64,000 nt of DNA, taken from NCBI GenBank assembly GCA_035524275.1, contig DATKPC010000022.1, positions 10,444-74,443 on the forward strand. Reading direction: 5' to 3'. Source of the stretch: DATKPC01 sp035524275. Lineage in GTDB: Bacteria > Pseudomonadota > Gammaproteobacteria > Burkholderiales > Burkholderiaceae_F. A program made the translations under genes and the position numbers. Shown here one piece after another: positions 1-9,427 of the stretch (the stretch's first letter is position 1; each line of letters opens with the position of its first letter). A model generated the notes under the pieces. It saw only the letters and a list, made by a program, of their open reading frames with translations. It searched no databases and was not told the origin of the DNA.

Positions 1-1
1 G

Positions 2-175
2 GAGCGCATGGCGGCCGGCATCCTGCAGGCCGACGGTTCGCTGCGCGTCGAGCCGCGGATGGACGTTGCGCATGTCGGCCGCGCCGTGCTCCAGATGGCC
101 GAATTGCCGCTGGAGACCAACGTGCTCTTCATGACGATCATGGCGACGAAGATGCCATTCGTGGGCCGCGGGTGA
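2..175 (+). CDS. C-terminal end of a short-chain dehydrogenase/reductase (partial)
   Basis: Only the last 57 codons are in the window; the gene begins upstream. The reading frame is open from base 2 and stops at TGA 173-175. The visible tail contains VEPRMDVAHVGRAVLQMAEL and ends in MATKMPFVGRG, which I recognise as the usual ending of a group of proteobacterial SDR-family oxidoreductases. The Rossmann motif and the Ser-Tyr-Lys catalytic residues lie outside the window, so the substrate cannot be named. The gene converges on the TonB receptor gene, and a large inverted repeat lies between the two stop codons. Confidence 0.7.
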   Translation, partial: ERMAAGILQADGSLRVEPRMDVAHVGRAVLQMAELPLETNVLFMTIMATKMPFVGRG

Positions 176-177
176 TG

Positions 178-307
178 CCCTCTCCCCCCGCCCCTCTCCC
201 GCTTCGCGGGCGAGGGGAGTTACGTCGTCGCCCATCGAGTCATCGTCGCCATGGCGACGCCGAGACTCCCCTCGCCCGCGAAGCGGGAGAGGGGCGGGGG
301 GAGAGGG
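178..307. repeat. Perfect 43-bp inverted repeat with a second hairpin in its loop (extragenic palindrome, possible bidirectional terminator)
   Basis: Arms at 178-220 and 265-307 are exact reverse complements over 43 bases, separated by 44 bases. Each arm itself holds the small palindrome CCCGCTTCGCGGG. The loop contains a further perfect stem, CGTCGCC-AT-GGCGACG, at 245-260. The element fills the gap between two convergent stop codons (175 and 364). Runs of C and G flanking CTCTCCC-type sequence resemble repetitive extragenic palindromes seen in many GC-rich proteobacteria. There is no clear U-tract, so a role as terminator is inferred from position only. Confidence 0.8.
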
Positions 308-363
308 CCGCCGCAAACATCCGGAGGGCACCGCCGCGAACATCCGCCTCGCGGCCGACATGC

Positions 364-2643
364 TCAGAACGCCAGCCGGACGCCGACGCGGAACGACCGT
401 GGCGCGGCCGGGAAGAGGTAGGTCGCGCCCCAGGAGGCGGTGGGCGCTTCGCGCCAGTAGCGGCGATCCGTCACGTTGTCGACATGGGCCGTCCAGGTGG
501 CCCGCAGGCCGGACCAGGTCGTCGCGTACCTCAACCCGAGGTCCCACTGCCGATATGACGGCAGCGAAACCTCGTAGGCGCCGGCGTCGTAGAGGTTCGC
601 CGGCAGGGCGGGCTTGCGCCCGGAAAACACGACGAGATTGTCGACGGCGAAGCCCGGCAACGAGGCCGGAAGCCACTCGAGGCGCGTCGAAGCGCTGAAG
701 GGGGCGACATTCGTCGCGTGCCAGTCCTCGAAGCGCGGATCCGGCGTGTTGCGGATTCGCGCGTCCAGGACCTCGGCCCCGACCTGGCCCAGCCAATGCG
801 GGGTCGGCCTCCACGTCGCCGAGACGTCGACGCCGCGGTTGCGCTGGACCTGCGCGCCAAGCGTTTCGACCGGCAATGGCCCGGACGTCGCCAGGACTTC
901 CGGCGTCGGCCGCTCGATCTGGAACAGCGCGACGGTCCAGCCGGATCCGTTGCCGGCATCCTGCTTGTAGCCGACCTCGACCTGCCGGCTCCGCGATACC
1001 GGCAGGACCTCGCCCGGATTCGCGAACGCGAGGGGACGATTCGGGACTGCGCCGAACTCCACGCCGGATCCGGCCGCGATGTAGGCGAAGCCGCGTTCCC
1101 ACGGCTGGTAGCCGAGGGCGCCGAACGGCGCGACGGCGTGCTGCGACAGGTTGACGTTTTCCGTCCCGTCGGTCTGTTCGCTCGATTGCGCGACATGCAC
1201 CGCGCGCGCGCCAGCCCATGCCGACCAGCCGGCGCCGAACCGGATCGTGTCGAAGGCGACGGCCTCGCCGATCCGTCGCGACGCGTCGGTGTTCAGCGTC
1301 TGCGGCAGCGGCGCCGGCGCGAGCGCCGTGGGCGCCAGCGCATCGATCGTCCCCGCAAAGTTGTAGGCTTGGTCCTGCGGATAGCGTTCGCTGTAGTGGC
1401 TGGCGCCGAGACCGAACGACAGCTCGTGGGCGAAGCCGCCCGTCACGACGCGGCCGTGCAGCTGAAGTTGCGCTCCGTTCTGCAGCCGTCGCTCCTCGTT
1501 GCTGCGGTAGTCGTAGACGTCGACGTCGTAGTTGCCGCAGAGCCCCGGATAGACGTACGTCGGCTGGCTGCTGCAACCATCCGGGAACGCGATCCGGTCG
1601 TTCGTCCTGACACGTTGGCTGCCGACCTTGGCGACGACTCGCCAGTCGTCGTTCAACTGCTGCGCAAGACGCAGCGATCCGGTCGTCTCGCGGCTTTCGA
1701 ACGGTAGCGTCCACGGCTGGTTGTTCAGGTTCAGCCGGGGATCGATCGGCGCCGGCAGCGTCGTTCCGTAGCCGACGCCGGCGGTGTCGAGCAGGCCGAA
1801 CCCGGGAACGCTGATCTCACGCACGTCGTGCTGCTCGACCTCGGCTTCGACGACCGTGCCGCGCGCGACGCGCCAATCGAAGAAGCCGCTCGCCAGCGCG
1901 CGCTGGCTCCAGGCGTCGCGAATCGCCGGGCGACGTTCGGCGGCAGCGAGATTGATCCGGTACCCGAATCGACCCTCGTCGCCGAAGCGGCCGCCAAGAT
2001 CGCCCTGCGCCTCCACGGAGCCGCGCTCGCCGGCCGACAGCGCGACTTCACGCAGCGGCGTGTCGGTCGGGCGCTTGAGGACGTAGTTGACGAGGCCGCC
2101 CGGCGCGCTGGTGCCGGAGAGGATCCCGGATGCGCCGTACAGGATCTCCACGGCCTCCTTGTTCTCCAGCGCGACCGGCGCGTGGCTCGTGACCGGCAGG
2201 CCATCGCGGCGGTAGTTCAGGACTTCGTCGAGCATGAAGCCGCGGACCTGCAGCGCCTCGACGTAGCCGAACGTGTTGTAGTTGTCGCTCGCGGCGGGTA
2301 TGTCGCGGATCGCGGCCGAGAGGGAATCGACGCCGCGTTCCGCAAGGCGTGTCGCGGTCAGGACGCTGGCCGACAGCGGCGTCTGCGCGAGCGGCGCGTC
2401 GCTCAGCGATTCGACGTTGGCGATCCCGAGATTCGGAGGCTGTGCCTGGCCGGCGATCAGCGCCGGGCTCAGCCGGGACGAGGGCGGTGGCGGCGGCGTC
2501 AGCGCCGTGGACGAGCTGTCGTCTGCGCGCGCCGGCGGCGCGGTTGCCGCCAGGACCAGCGCCGCTGCGACAGTGAACGCATGGCATGCCGCGCGGGACT
2601 TATCGGCGTCGCGCCGGGATCGGGTGTCGTCGTGCCGTGCCAT
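364..2643 (-). CDS. TonB-dependent outer-membrane receptor under TPP riboswitch control (probable thiamine-compound uptake)
   Basis: This 759-residue protein has a cleavable signal peptide (basic start, hydrophobic stretch ending near ARA at about residue 40), a plug domain and a beta-barrel. The plug shows the motifs LQVRGF, VEILYGASGILSGTSAPGGL and VNYVLKRP, typical of the siderophore-type TonB receptor group. The chain ends in Phe (VGVRLAF), as outer-membrane barrels do. By family it would look like a ferric-siderophore receptor, but a TPP riboswitch lies directly in front of it, so the likely ligand is thiamine, a phosphate ester or a precursor. The start at 2643 is supported by a GAGGGGG Shine-Dalgarno sequence inside a predicted hairpin. 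A PnuC-type permease and a small kinase lie just upstream on the same strand. Confidence 0.88.
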   Translation of the reverse strand: MARHDDTRSRRDADKSRAACHAFTVAAALVLAATAPPARADDSSSTALTPPPPPSSRLSPALIAGQAQPPNLGIANVESLSDAPLAQTPLSASVLTATRLAERGVDSLSAAIRDIPAASDNYNTFGYVEALQVRGFMLDEVLNYRRDGLPVTSHAPVALENKEAVEILYGASGILSGTSAPGGLVNYVLKRPTDTPLREVALSAGERGSVEAQGDLGGRFGDEGRFGYRINLAAAERRPAIRDAWSQRALASGFFDWRVARGTVVEAEVEQHDVREISVPGFGLLDTAGVGYGTTLPAPIDPRLNLNNQPWTLPFESRETTGSLRLAQQLNDDWRVVAKVGSQRVRTNDRIAFPDGCSSQPTYVYPGLCGNYDVDVYDYRSNEERRLQNGAQLQLHGRVVTGGFAHELSFGLGASHYSERYPQDQAYNFAGTIDALAPTALAPAPLPQTLNTDASRRIGEAVAFDTIRFGAGWSAWAGARAVHVAQSSEQTDGTENVNLSQHAVAPFGALGYQPWERGFAYIAAGSGVEFGAVPNRPLAFANPGEVLPVSRSRQVEVGYKQDAGNGSGWTVALFQIERPTPEVLATSGPLPVETLGAQVQRNRGVDVSATWRPTPHWLGQVGAEVLDARIRNTPDPRFEDWHATNVAPFSASTRLEWLPASLPGFAVDNLVVFSGRKPALPANLYDAGAYEVSLPSYRQWDLGLRYATTWSGLRATWTAHVDNVTDRRYWREAPTASWGATYLFPAAPRSFRVGVRLAF

Positions 2644-2689
2644 CGTCGCCCCCTCGCGTGGCCCGCTGGGGAGGCGAGGCGTCGATGGC
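2639..2689 (-). promoter_or_regulatory. Hairpin predicted to sequester the ribosome binding site and start codon of the TonB receptor
   Basis: Read on the minus strand, GCCATCG (2689-2683) pairs perfectly with CGATGGC (2645-2639), and that second arm includes the AUG. Inside it, TCGCCTCCCC pairs with GAGGGGGCGA with one G-U pair and one mismatch, covering the Shine-Dalgarno sequence. A 5-base bulge and a 12-base loop remain. I see no U-tract terminator between riboswitch and gene, so control of translation start is the likely output of the riboswitch. The alternative (anti-sequestering) fold was not worked out. Confidence 0.6.
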
Positions 2690-2744
2690 CTGGGGTTCGC
2701 CGGGCGCGTTGGCGTGGAGCAGGGCGCCGGCGGCAGGGCTGCGA

Positions 2745-2894
2745 TCGCACACGCTTCCCTGCGCGAGTCTTAACTCGATCAGGTTCCAAGGGTCTTTCTC
2801 ACCCGTCCGAAGCGACAGCCACGTCGTGGCTTGTCCCCTGGACCGCCGGCGGCGTCGCCGCCCGCGGATTTGTCCGGGACCCCTAGCGTTGCGA
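2745..2894 (-). ncRNA. TPP (thiamine pyrophosphate) riboswitch
   Basis: On the minus strand the conserved core is clear: GGGUGAGAAAGACCCUU, then GGAACCUGAUC, then UUAAGACUCGCGCAGGGAAGC, with GGGGUCC as the 5' conserved strand. These match the THI-box consensus (UGAGA, ACCUGAUC, UAA and GCG-AGGGA blocks). P1 can form from UCGCAACGCU (2894-2885) and AGCGUGUGCGA (2755-2745). The 5' strand of P1 lies inside the last codons and stop codon of the upstream kinase gene. The element ends about 100 bases before the TonB receptor start. TPP binding would reduce expression of the receptor in riboswitches of this type. Confidence 0.92.
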
Positions 2895-3431
2895 CGGATT
2901 ATTGCAGATCGTTCGCAGGACCGCGAGCGCGCCTTGGCGTCGTGCCTCGCCGGAGCCCGCGATCGGATGGACTTCGATGCCGCTGTCGTCGAGCAGCCCG
3001 CTCAGCGCATCGTGCACCGCGCGGCGCACGGTCGGCCCGTCGCGCAGTATCCCGTCGGCCACCCACGGCAGGTCCGGCATCAGCAGCAGCGTGGCTGCGT
3101 AGCTCCGGTGGTGGATGCGTGCCGGCGCGACCAGCGAGTCGTCGTCGAAGTAGTGGCGGCTGTAGAGCGCCGTCAGGATCGGCGCCGAGTCGCACAGCAC
3201 CCAGGCGTGCCCCGCGGTGGCTGCGCGCCGGACCGCGTCCGCCTCGCGCGCGACCTGGGCTTCGAGTATCCCGTGCTGCTCGTCCTGTCGCGGGGTGCGG
3301 CCGCGGGCGACGCAGAACTCGCGCACGACTTCCGCGATCCAGGTGGCCGGAATCCCCTCGGCCAGCGCGACGCACAGCGACGTCTTTCCGACGCACTCCG
3401 CGCCGACGATGGCGATCTTGCGCGGCGTCAA
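2883..3431 (-). CDS. NadR-like P-loop ATPase / small-molecule kinase
   Basis: This is a 182-residue AAA_28/NadR-type nucleotide kinase. The start is Walker A-rich (KIAIVGAECVGKTSL near residues 4-18), and further on come CDSAPILTALYSRHYF and a Walker B-like LLLMPDLPWVADG. These features match the C-terminal ribosylnicotinamide kinase domain of NadR, without the N-terminal adenylyltransferase domain. The start is a TTG at 3431 whose bases overlap the TGA stop of the permease gene, so the pair is translationally coupled. PnuC-kinase pairs import a vitamin and trap it by phosphorylation. The substrate could be nicotinamide riboside (by family) or thiamine (by the adjacent TPP riboswitch); the sequence does not decide. 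Its last codons form part of the riboswitch P1 stem. Confidence 0.75.
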   Translation of the reverse strand: MTPRKIAIVGAECVGKTSLCVALAEGIPATWIAEVVREFCVARGRTPRQDEQHGILEAQVAREADAVRRAATAGHAWVLCDSAPILTALYSRHYFDDDSLVAPARIHHRSYAATLLLMPDLPWVADGILRDGPTVRRAVHDALSGLLDDSGIEVHPIAGSGEARRQGALAVLRTICNNPSQR

Positions 3432-4075
3432 CGCGCTGCGCCTCCAAGCGCCGGCGCCAGCGACCAGCGCCGCCAACCGACCACCGAAAGGACCGCGAAG
3501 ACGGCATAGAGCAACGCCGTCAGGTCGAGCGACTTGTAGGCGTAGAGCGCGGCGCCGACGATGTTGACGAGGATCCAGACCGGCCAGGACTCGACGTATT
3601 TCAAGCCCAGGAGCGCCTGGCCGATGAAGCTGCCTGCGGTCGGAAAGGCGTCGAAGTACGGCACGTCGGTGTTCGTGAATCGTCCGAGAAGGACGCCGGC
3701 AAGCGGCCACATCGCGAGCCACAGCGCGGCGATCGCGAAGCGGGCGCGCGGCGGCATTCGTGCGACACGCAGCGACGCGTCGCCGCCGGACGACGAGTCG
3801 CCTGCCGATACCCTGCGGCGGCCGAAGAGCCATTCCCACCATCCCCATGCCGAGGAGACGACGAAATAGCCCTGGACGGCGACATCCCCGTAGAGGCGGC
3901 TCGCAAAGAACAGCCAGCCGTACAGGCCGCTCGAGGCGATCGCCAGCGGCCAACCCCAGTGGATCTCCAGCGTATTGCAGACGACGCATGCGAGCGCGAG
4001 CGCGAATGCGACGAGCTCGAGCCACGTGACGTCGGTTCCCAGCAGCGTGAAGGCGACCTGCAGCATGCGAGTCAT
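3428..4075 (-). CDS. PnuC-family vitamin transporter (nicotinamide riboside or thiamine, PnuT-like)
   Basis: About 215 residues with roughly seven hydrophobic segments, starting with TWLELVAFALALACVV. The family signature region NTLEIHWGWPLAIASSGLYG followed by LYGDVAVQGYF and WGWWEWL is clear. PnuC proteins are facilitators that rely on a cytosolic kinase to trap the substrate, and that kinase gene overlaps the 3' end here. I prefer the start at 4075 (MTRMLQVAF) because homologues begin near this point. ATG codons at 4066, 4102 and 4144 are also in frame, and none has a strong Shine-Dalgarno sequence. A start at 4144 would leave only 36 bases to the divergent synthetase gene. Members regulated by thiamine are called PnuT; this gene itself lies upstream of the riboswitch. 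Confidence 0.82.
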   Translation of the reverse strand: MTRMLQVAFTLLGTDVTWLELVAFALALACVVCNTLEIHWGWPLAIASSGLYGWLFFASRLYGDVAVQGYFVVSSAWGWWEWLFGRRRVSAGDSSSGGDASLRVARMPPRARFAIAALWLAMWPLAGVLLGRFTNTDVPYFDAFPTAGSFIGQALLGLKYVESWPVWILVNIVGAALYAYKSLDLTALLYAVFAVLSVVGWRRWSLAPALGGAAR

Positions 4076-4192
4076 CGGATGGCGGATCGCGGAGTATCGC
4101 ATCGGTTCCGATGGCGTGTCGGTGATGCGGCGCCACAGCGACATTGATGTAGAGTCTCGCCGTGGGCCGCGAGGCGGGCGATGGAGGCGACG

Positions 4193-5941
4193 ATGGGTGA
4201 GCTGGCACCGAACTCCGTACCGGATGCCGTCACGGGGCCGCTTGGCGTGTGCCCTGTCGGCGGATCGAGCCACGTGCGCGGCGACGTCAAGGTGCCGCTG
4301 TCGGAACTCACCATCCCCCAACTTCTCGCGCAGACGGTCGAGCGCTTCGCCGATCGCCCGGCGGTCATCTTTCGCGAGGCGGGCGTGCGCTGGACCTGGC
4401 GGCAGTTCCAGCAGGAGGTCGACGCCTTCGCAGCCGGTCTCGCGGCGCTCGGGCTGCGTGCCGGCGACCGGGTCGGCATCTGGTCGCCGAACCGGCCGGA
4501 ATGGCTCGTCACGCAGTTCGCGACCGCGCGCATCGGCGCCATCCTGGTGAACATCAACCCGGCGTATCGGCTGGCGGAACTGGAGTACGCCCTGAATGCC
4601 TCCGGCTGCCGTGCCGTCGTGACAGCCGAGCGGCTCAAGACGTCGGACTACATCGGGATGCTGCAGACGCTCGCGCCCGAACTTGCGCAGGCCGGGACCG
4701 GACGGTTGCACGCGGCGCGGCTGCCGTCGCTCGAGACGGTGATCCGCGTCGGCAGCGCGAAGACTCCGGGCATGCGGCAGTTCGACGACGTCGTCGCGCT
4801 CGGGCGGGCCGCGGGAAGCGGCGCGCTGGATGCCGTCTCGCGCACGTTGCGCTGCGACGAGCCGATCAATATCCAGTTCACGAGCGGCACGACCGGCAAC
4901 CCGAAAGGCGCGACGCTGACGCACCGCAATATCGTCAACAACGCGCATTTCATCGCCGCCGCGATGCGCCTGACGGAGAACGACAAGCTGTGCGTCCCGG
5001 TGCCCCTCTACCACTGCTTCGGGATGGTGCTCGCGGTGCTCGCCTGCGTGGGCGTGGGCGCCGCGCTGGTCTTCCCGGGCGAGAGCTTCGAGCCGGTCGC
5101 GACGCTCGCGGCGGTTTCGGAGGAGCGCTGCACGGCGTTGCATGGCGTGCCGACGATGTTCATCGCCGAGCTGGATCATCCGCGGTTCGCGGAATTCGAC
5201 CTGTCATCGCTGCGGACCGGGATCATGGCCGGATCGCCGTGCCCCATCGAGACGATGAAGCGCGTCGTGTCGCAGATGCACATGAGCGAGGTGACGATCG
5301 CCTACGGGATGACCGAGACGAGCCCGGTGTCGTTCCAGAGCTCGACGGCCGACGCGCTCGAGCGGCGCGTCTCGACGGTCGGCCGGATCCAGCCGCACCT
5401 GGAGGCGAAGGTCGTCGACGGCGAAGGCCGGACCGTGCCGGTCGGCCAGCCGGGCGAATTGTGGGTGCGCGGCTACTCGGTGATGCGCGGGTACTGGGGT
5501 GACGAGGCGCGCACGCGCGAGGCGGTGGTCGACGGCTGGATGCGCACCGGCGACCTGGCGACGATCGACGCCGAGGGCTATGGCAACATCGTCGGGCGCG
5601 TCAAGGACATGGTGATCCGCGGCGGGGAGAATGTCTATCCGCGCGAGGTCGAGGAGTTCCTGTTCCGGCATCCGAAGGTACAGTCGGTCCAGGTTTTCGG
5701 CGTTCCCGACCCGCGCTATGGCGAAGAGCTGTGCGCCTGGATCATCCTGAAGCCGGGGCAGGTCGCGACGGCCGACGAGATCCGCGACTTCTGTCGCGAG
5801 CAGATCGCCCACTACAAGATCCCGCGCTACGTGCGGTTCGTCACCGACATGCCGATGACGATCACCGGCAAGGTCCAGAAGTTCATGATGCGCCGGCAGA
5901 TGATCGACGACCTGAAGCTGGCGGAGTCGCGCACCGCGTGA
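4193..5941 (+). CDS. AMP-dependent acyl-CoA synthetase
   Basis: About 582 residues of the ANL (adenylate-forming) superfamily. Visible motifs are the phosphate-binding loop FTSGTTGNPKGATLTHRNIV, the YGMTETSP block, the TGDLATIDAEGYGNIVGRVKDM hinge region and the C-terminal catalytic-lysine motif PMTITGKVQKF. It would activate a carboxylic acid to its CoA thioester with ATP. Its position directly before isovaleryl-CoA dehydrogenase suggests isovalerate or another short or branched acid, an inference from context. Two ATGs are plausible: 4193, with GGAGG five bases upstream, and 4181, with GAGG upstream; I prefer 4193. It heads the rightward run that ends with pqiC. Confidence 0.88.
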   Translation: MGELAPNSVPDAVTGPLGVCPVGGSSHVRGDVKVPLSELTIPQLLAQTVERFADRPAVIFREAGVRWTWRQFQQEVDAFAAGLAALGLRAGDRVGIWSPNRPEWLVTQFATARIGAILVNINPAYRLAELEYALNASGCRAVVTAERLKTSDYIGMLQTLAPELAQAGTGRLHAARLPSLETVIRVGSAKTPGMRQFDDVVALGRAAGSGALDAVSRTLRCDEPINIQFTSGTTGNPKGATLTHRNIVNNAHFIAAAMRLTENDKLCVPVPLYHCFGMVLAVLACVGVGAALVFPGESFEPVATLAAVSEERCTALHGVPTMFIAELDHPRFAEFDLSSLRTGIMAGSPCPIETMKRVVSQMHMSEVTIAYGMTETSPVSFQSSTADALERRVSTVGRIQPHLEAKVVDGEGRTVPVGQPGELWVRGYSVMRGYWGDEARTREAVVDGWMRTGDLATIDAEGYGNIVGRVKDMVIRGGENVYPREVEEFLFRHPKVQSVQVFGVPDPRYGEELCAWIILKPGQVATADEIRDFCREQIAHYKIPRYVRFVTDMPMTITGKVQKFMMRRQMIDDLKLAESRTA

Positions 5942-5986
5942 GGCCGGCGGCGCGGCGCGTCGGCGTGCGCCCAACGAACGGAAACG

Positions 5987-7165
5987 ATGATGGCACTCTT
6001 CGGCGGCTTCAGCCCGGACCTCGGCGACACGATCGGGATGCTTCGCGACACGGTGCGCGAGTTCGCGCAGCGCGAGATCGCGCCGCTGGCTGCGGCGATC
6101 GACCGCGACAACCAGTTCCCGGCGCCGCTGTGGCGTCGGATGGGATCGCTCGGTCTCCTCGGGATCACGGTGCCGGAGGAGGACGGAGGAACGGCCATGG
6201 GTTATCTCGCCCATGTCGTGGCGATGGAGGAGATCTCGCGTGCGTCGGCCGCCGTCGGATTGTCCTATGGCGCCCACTCGAACCTCTGCGTGAACCAGTT
6301 GCGGCGCAACGGGACCGCGGAACAGCGGGCGCGGTTCCTGCCGAAGCTCATCAGCGGCGAGCATGTCGGGGCGCTGGCCATGTCGGAGCCGGGCGCCGGG
6401 TCCGACGTGGTCAGCATGAAGCTGCGCGCCGAGGCTCGGGGCGACCGCTACGTGCTCAACGGGTCCAAGATGTGGATCACCAACGGGGGCGACGCCGACA
6501 CGCTGATCGTCTATGCGAAGACCGAGCCGCAGCTGGGCGCGCAGGGGATCACGGCGTTCATCATCGAGAAGGGAACGAAGGGCCTGTCGTATGGGGCCAA
6601 GCTCGACAAGCTCGGGATGCGGGGATCGAACACCTATCCGATCTTCTTCGACGACTGCGAAGTGCCGGCGCAGAACGTGCTCGGCGCCGTCGGCGGCGGA
6701 ACGCGCGTCCTGATGTCGGGCCTCGACTACGAGCGCGCGGTGCTGGCGGGAGGCCCGCTGGGCATCATGGCGGCGTGCATGGATGCGGTGATGCCGTATG
6801 TCCACGAGCGCAAGCAGTTCGGCCAGAGCATCGGCGAGTTCCAACTGGTCCAGGGGGCGCTCGCCGACCTGTACACGACGTTTTCGGCCTGTCGCAGCTA
6901 CGTCTACGCGGTCGGTTCGGCGTGTGACCGCGCCGACCATGCGCGCGGCCTCCGTAAGGAGGCCGCCGGCGCGATCCTGTATGCCTCCGAGAAGGCGACC
7001 TGGATGGCCGGCGAGGCGATCCGCCTGCTGGGCGGCAACGGCTACATCAACGACTATCCGACCGGGCGCTTGTGGCGCGACGCCAAGCTCTACGAGATCG
7101 GCGCCGGGACGTCGGAAATCCGGCGCATGCTGATCGGGCGCGAGCTGTACGCCGAAACGGCCTGA
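5987..7165 (+). CDS. liuA: Isovaleryl-CoA dehydrogenase
   Basis: A 392-residue acyl-CoA dehydrogenase that oxidises isovaleryl-CoA to 3-methylcrotonyl-CoA in leucine catabolism, passing electrons to ETF. The acyl-CoA dehydrogenase signatures AMSEPGAGSDVVSMK and IRLLGGNGYINDYPTGRLWRD are present. The segment LDYERAVLAGGPLGIM carries Glu at about residue 249, the position of the catalytic base characteristic of isovaleryl-CoA dehydrogenase (most relatives have it near residue 376). Start ATGs at 5987 and 5990 both follow GGAA. The carboxylase beta subunit follows after 16 bases, the usual order in liu operons. Confidence 0.93.
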   Translation: MMALFGGFSPDLGDTIGMLRDTVREFAQREIAPLAAAIDRDNQFPAPLWRRMGSLGLLGITVPEEDGGTAMGYLAHVVAMEEISRASAAVGLSYGAHSNLCVNQLRRNGTAEQRARFLPKLISGEHVGALAMSEPGAGSDVVSMKLRAEARGDRYVLNGSKMWITNGGDADTLIVYAKTEPQLGAQGITAFIIEKGTKGLSYGAKLDKLGMRGSNTYPIFFDDCEVPAQNVLGAVGGGTRVLMSGLDYERAVLAGGPLGIMAACMDAVMPYVHERKQFGQSIGEFQLVQGALADLYTTFSACRSYVYAVGSACDRADHARGLRKEAAGAILYASEKATWMAGEAIRLLGGNGYINDYPTGRLWRDAKLYEIGAGTSEIRRMLIGRELYAETA

Positions 7166-7181
7166 CGCGCGGCGTGCCCGG

Positions 7182-8791
<1,610 letters not shown>

Positions 8792-8792
<1 letters not shown>

Positions 8793-9427
8793 TGGCCGTC
8801 TCGGCCCCCGGACTACCGGCGCTTTGCGCCTGCCCCGAGTGCGACCTGCTGCATCGACGCGTGGCGCTGGCACCGGGCGCGCGAGCGAGCTGCGGGCGCT
8901 GCGGCGCGGCGCTCTACGTCGCCGAGCCGCCACCGCTGGACGTGCCCGTCGCGCTGCTGCTCGCCGCGGCGATACTTCTCGCGGTCACGCAGGGGGCCGC
9001 GCTGCTCGAACTGCATTTCGCCGGGAATGCCAGCCGTACGACGATACTTGGCGCCGTCATCGCATTGCGCGAGCAGGGCATGGCCTTGCTCGCTGCGCTG
9101 GTTGCCACGACGACGATCCTCCTGCCGTGGGCGGAACTGCTGCTGCTCGCGGCACTGCTGCTGCCACTGCGGCTGGGCCGGGTGCCGCGCTATTTCGGCA
9201 CCGCGGCGAGGTGGTTGCGGCGGCTGCGACCCTGGAACATGGCTGAAGTGCTGCTGCTGGGGGCGCTTGTCGCGCTCGTGCGCCTTGGCGCACTCGCGGA
9301 CGTCGTCGTCGGGCCCGCGCTCTGGGCGTTGGCGGCACTCATCGGGATACTGGCCGCGCTCGGTTCGTCGGTTTCGACGCAGGCGCTGTGGGACTGGGCG
9401 GGCGCGGTCCGCGATGGCGAGCTCTGA
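8792..9427 (+). CDS. pqiA: PqiA-type inner-membrane protein, first half
   Basis: 211 residues with an N-terminal cysteine pair arrangement (CACPECDLL and CGRCGAALY, about residues 13-38), resembling a rubredoxin-like zinc knuckle. About four hydrophobic segments follow. This corresponds to one of the two PqiA domains that are fused in the enterobacterial protein; the other is encoded by the next gene. PqiA sits in the inner membrane and works with the MCE protein PqiB and lipoprotein PqiC in envelope lipid transport. The start ATG at 8792 shares a base with the liuB stop (TGATG), and the 3' end overlaps the next gene by 14 bases. Confidence 0.85.
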
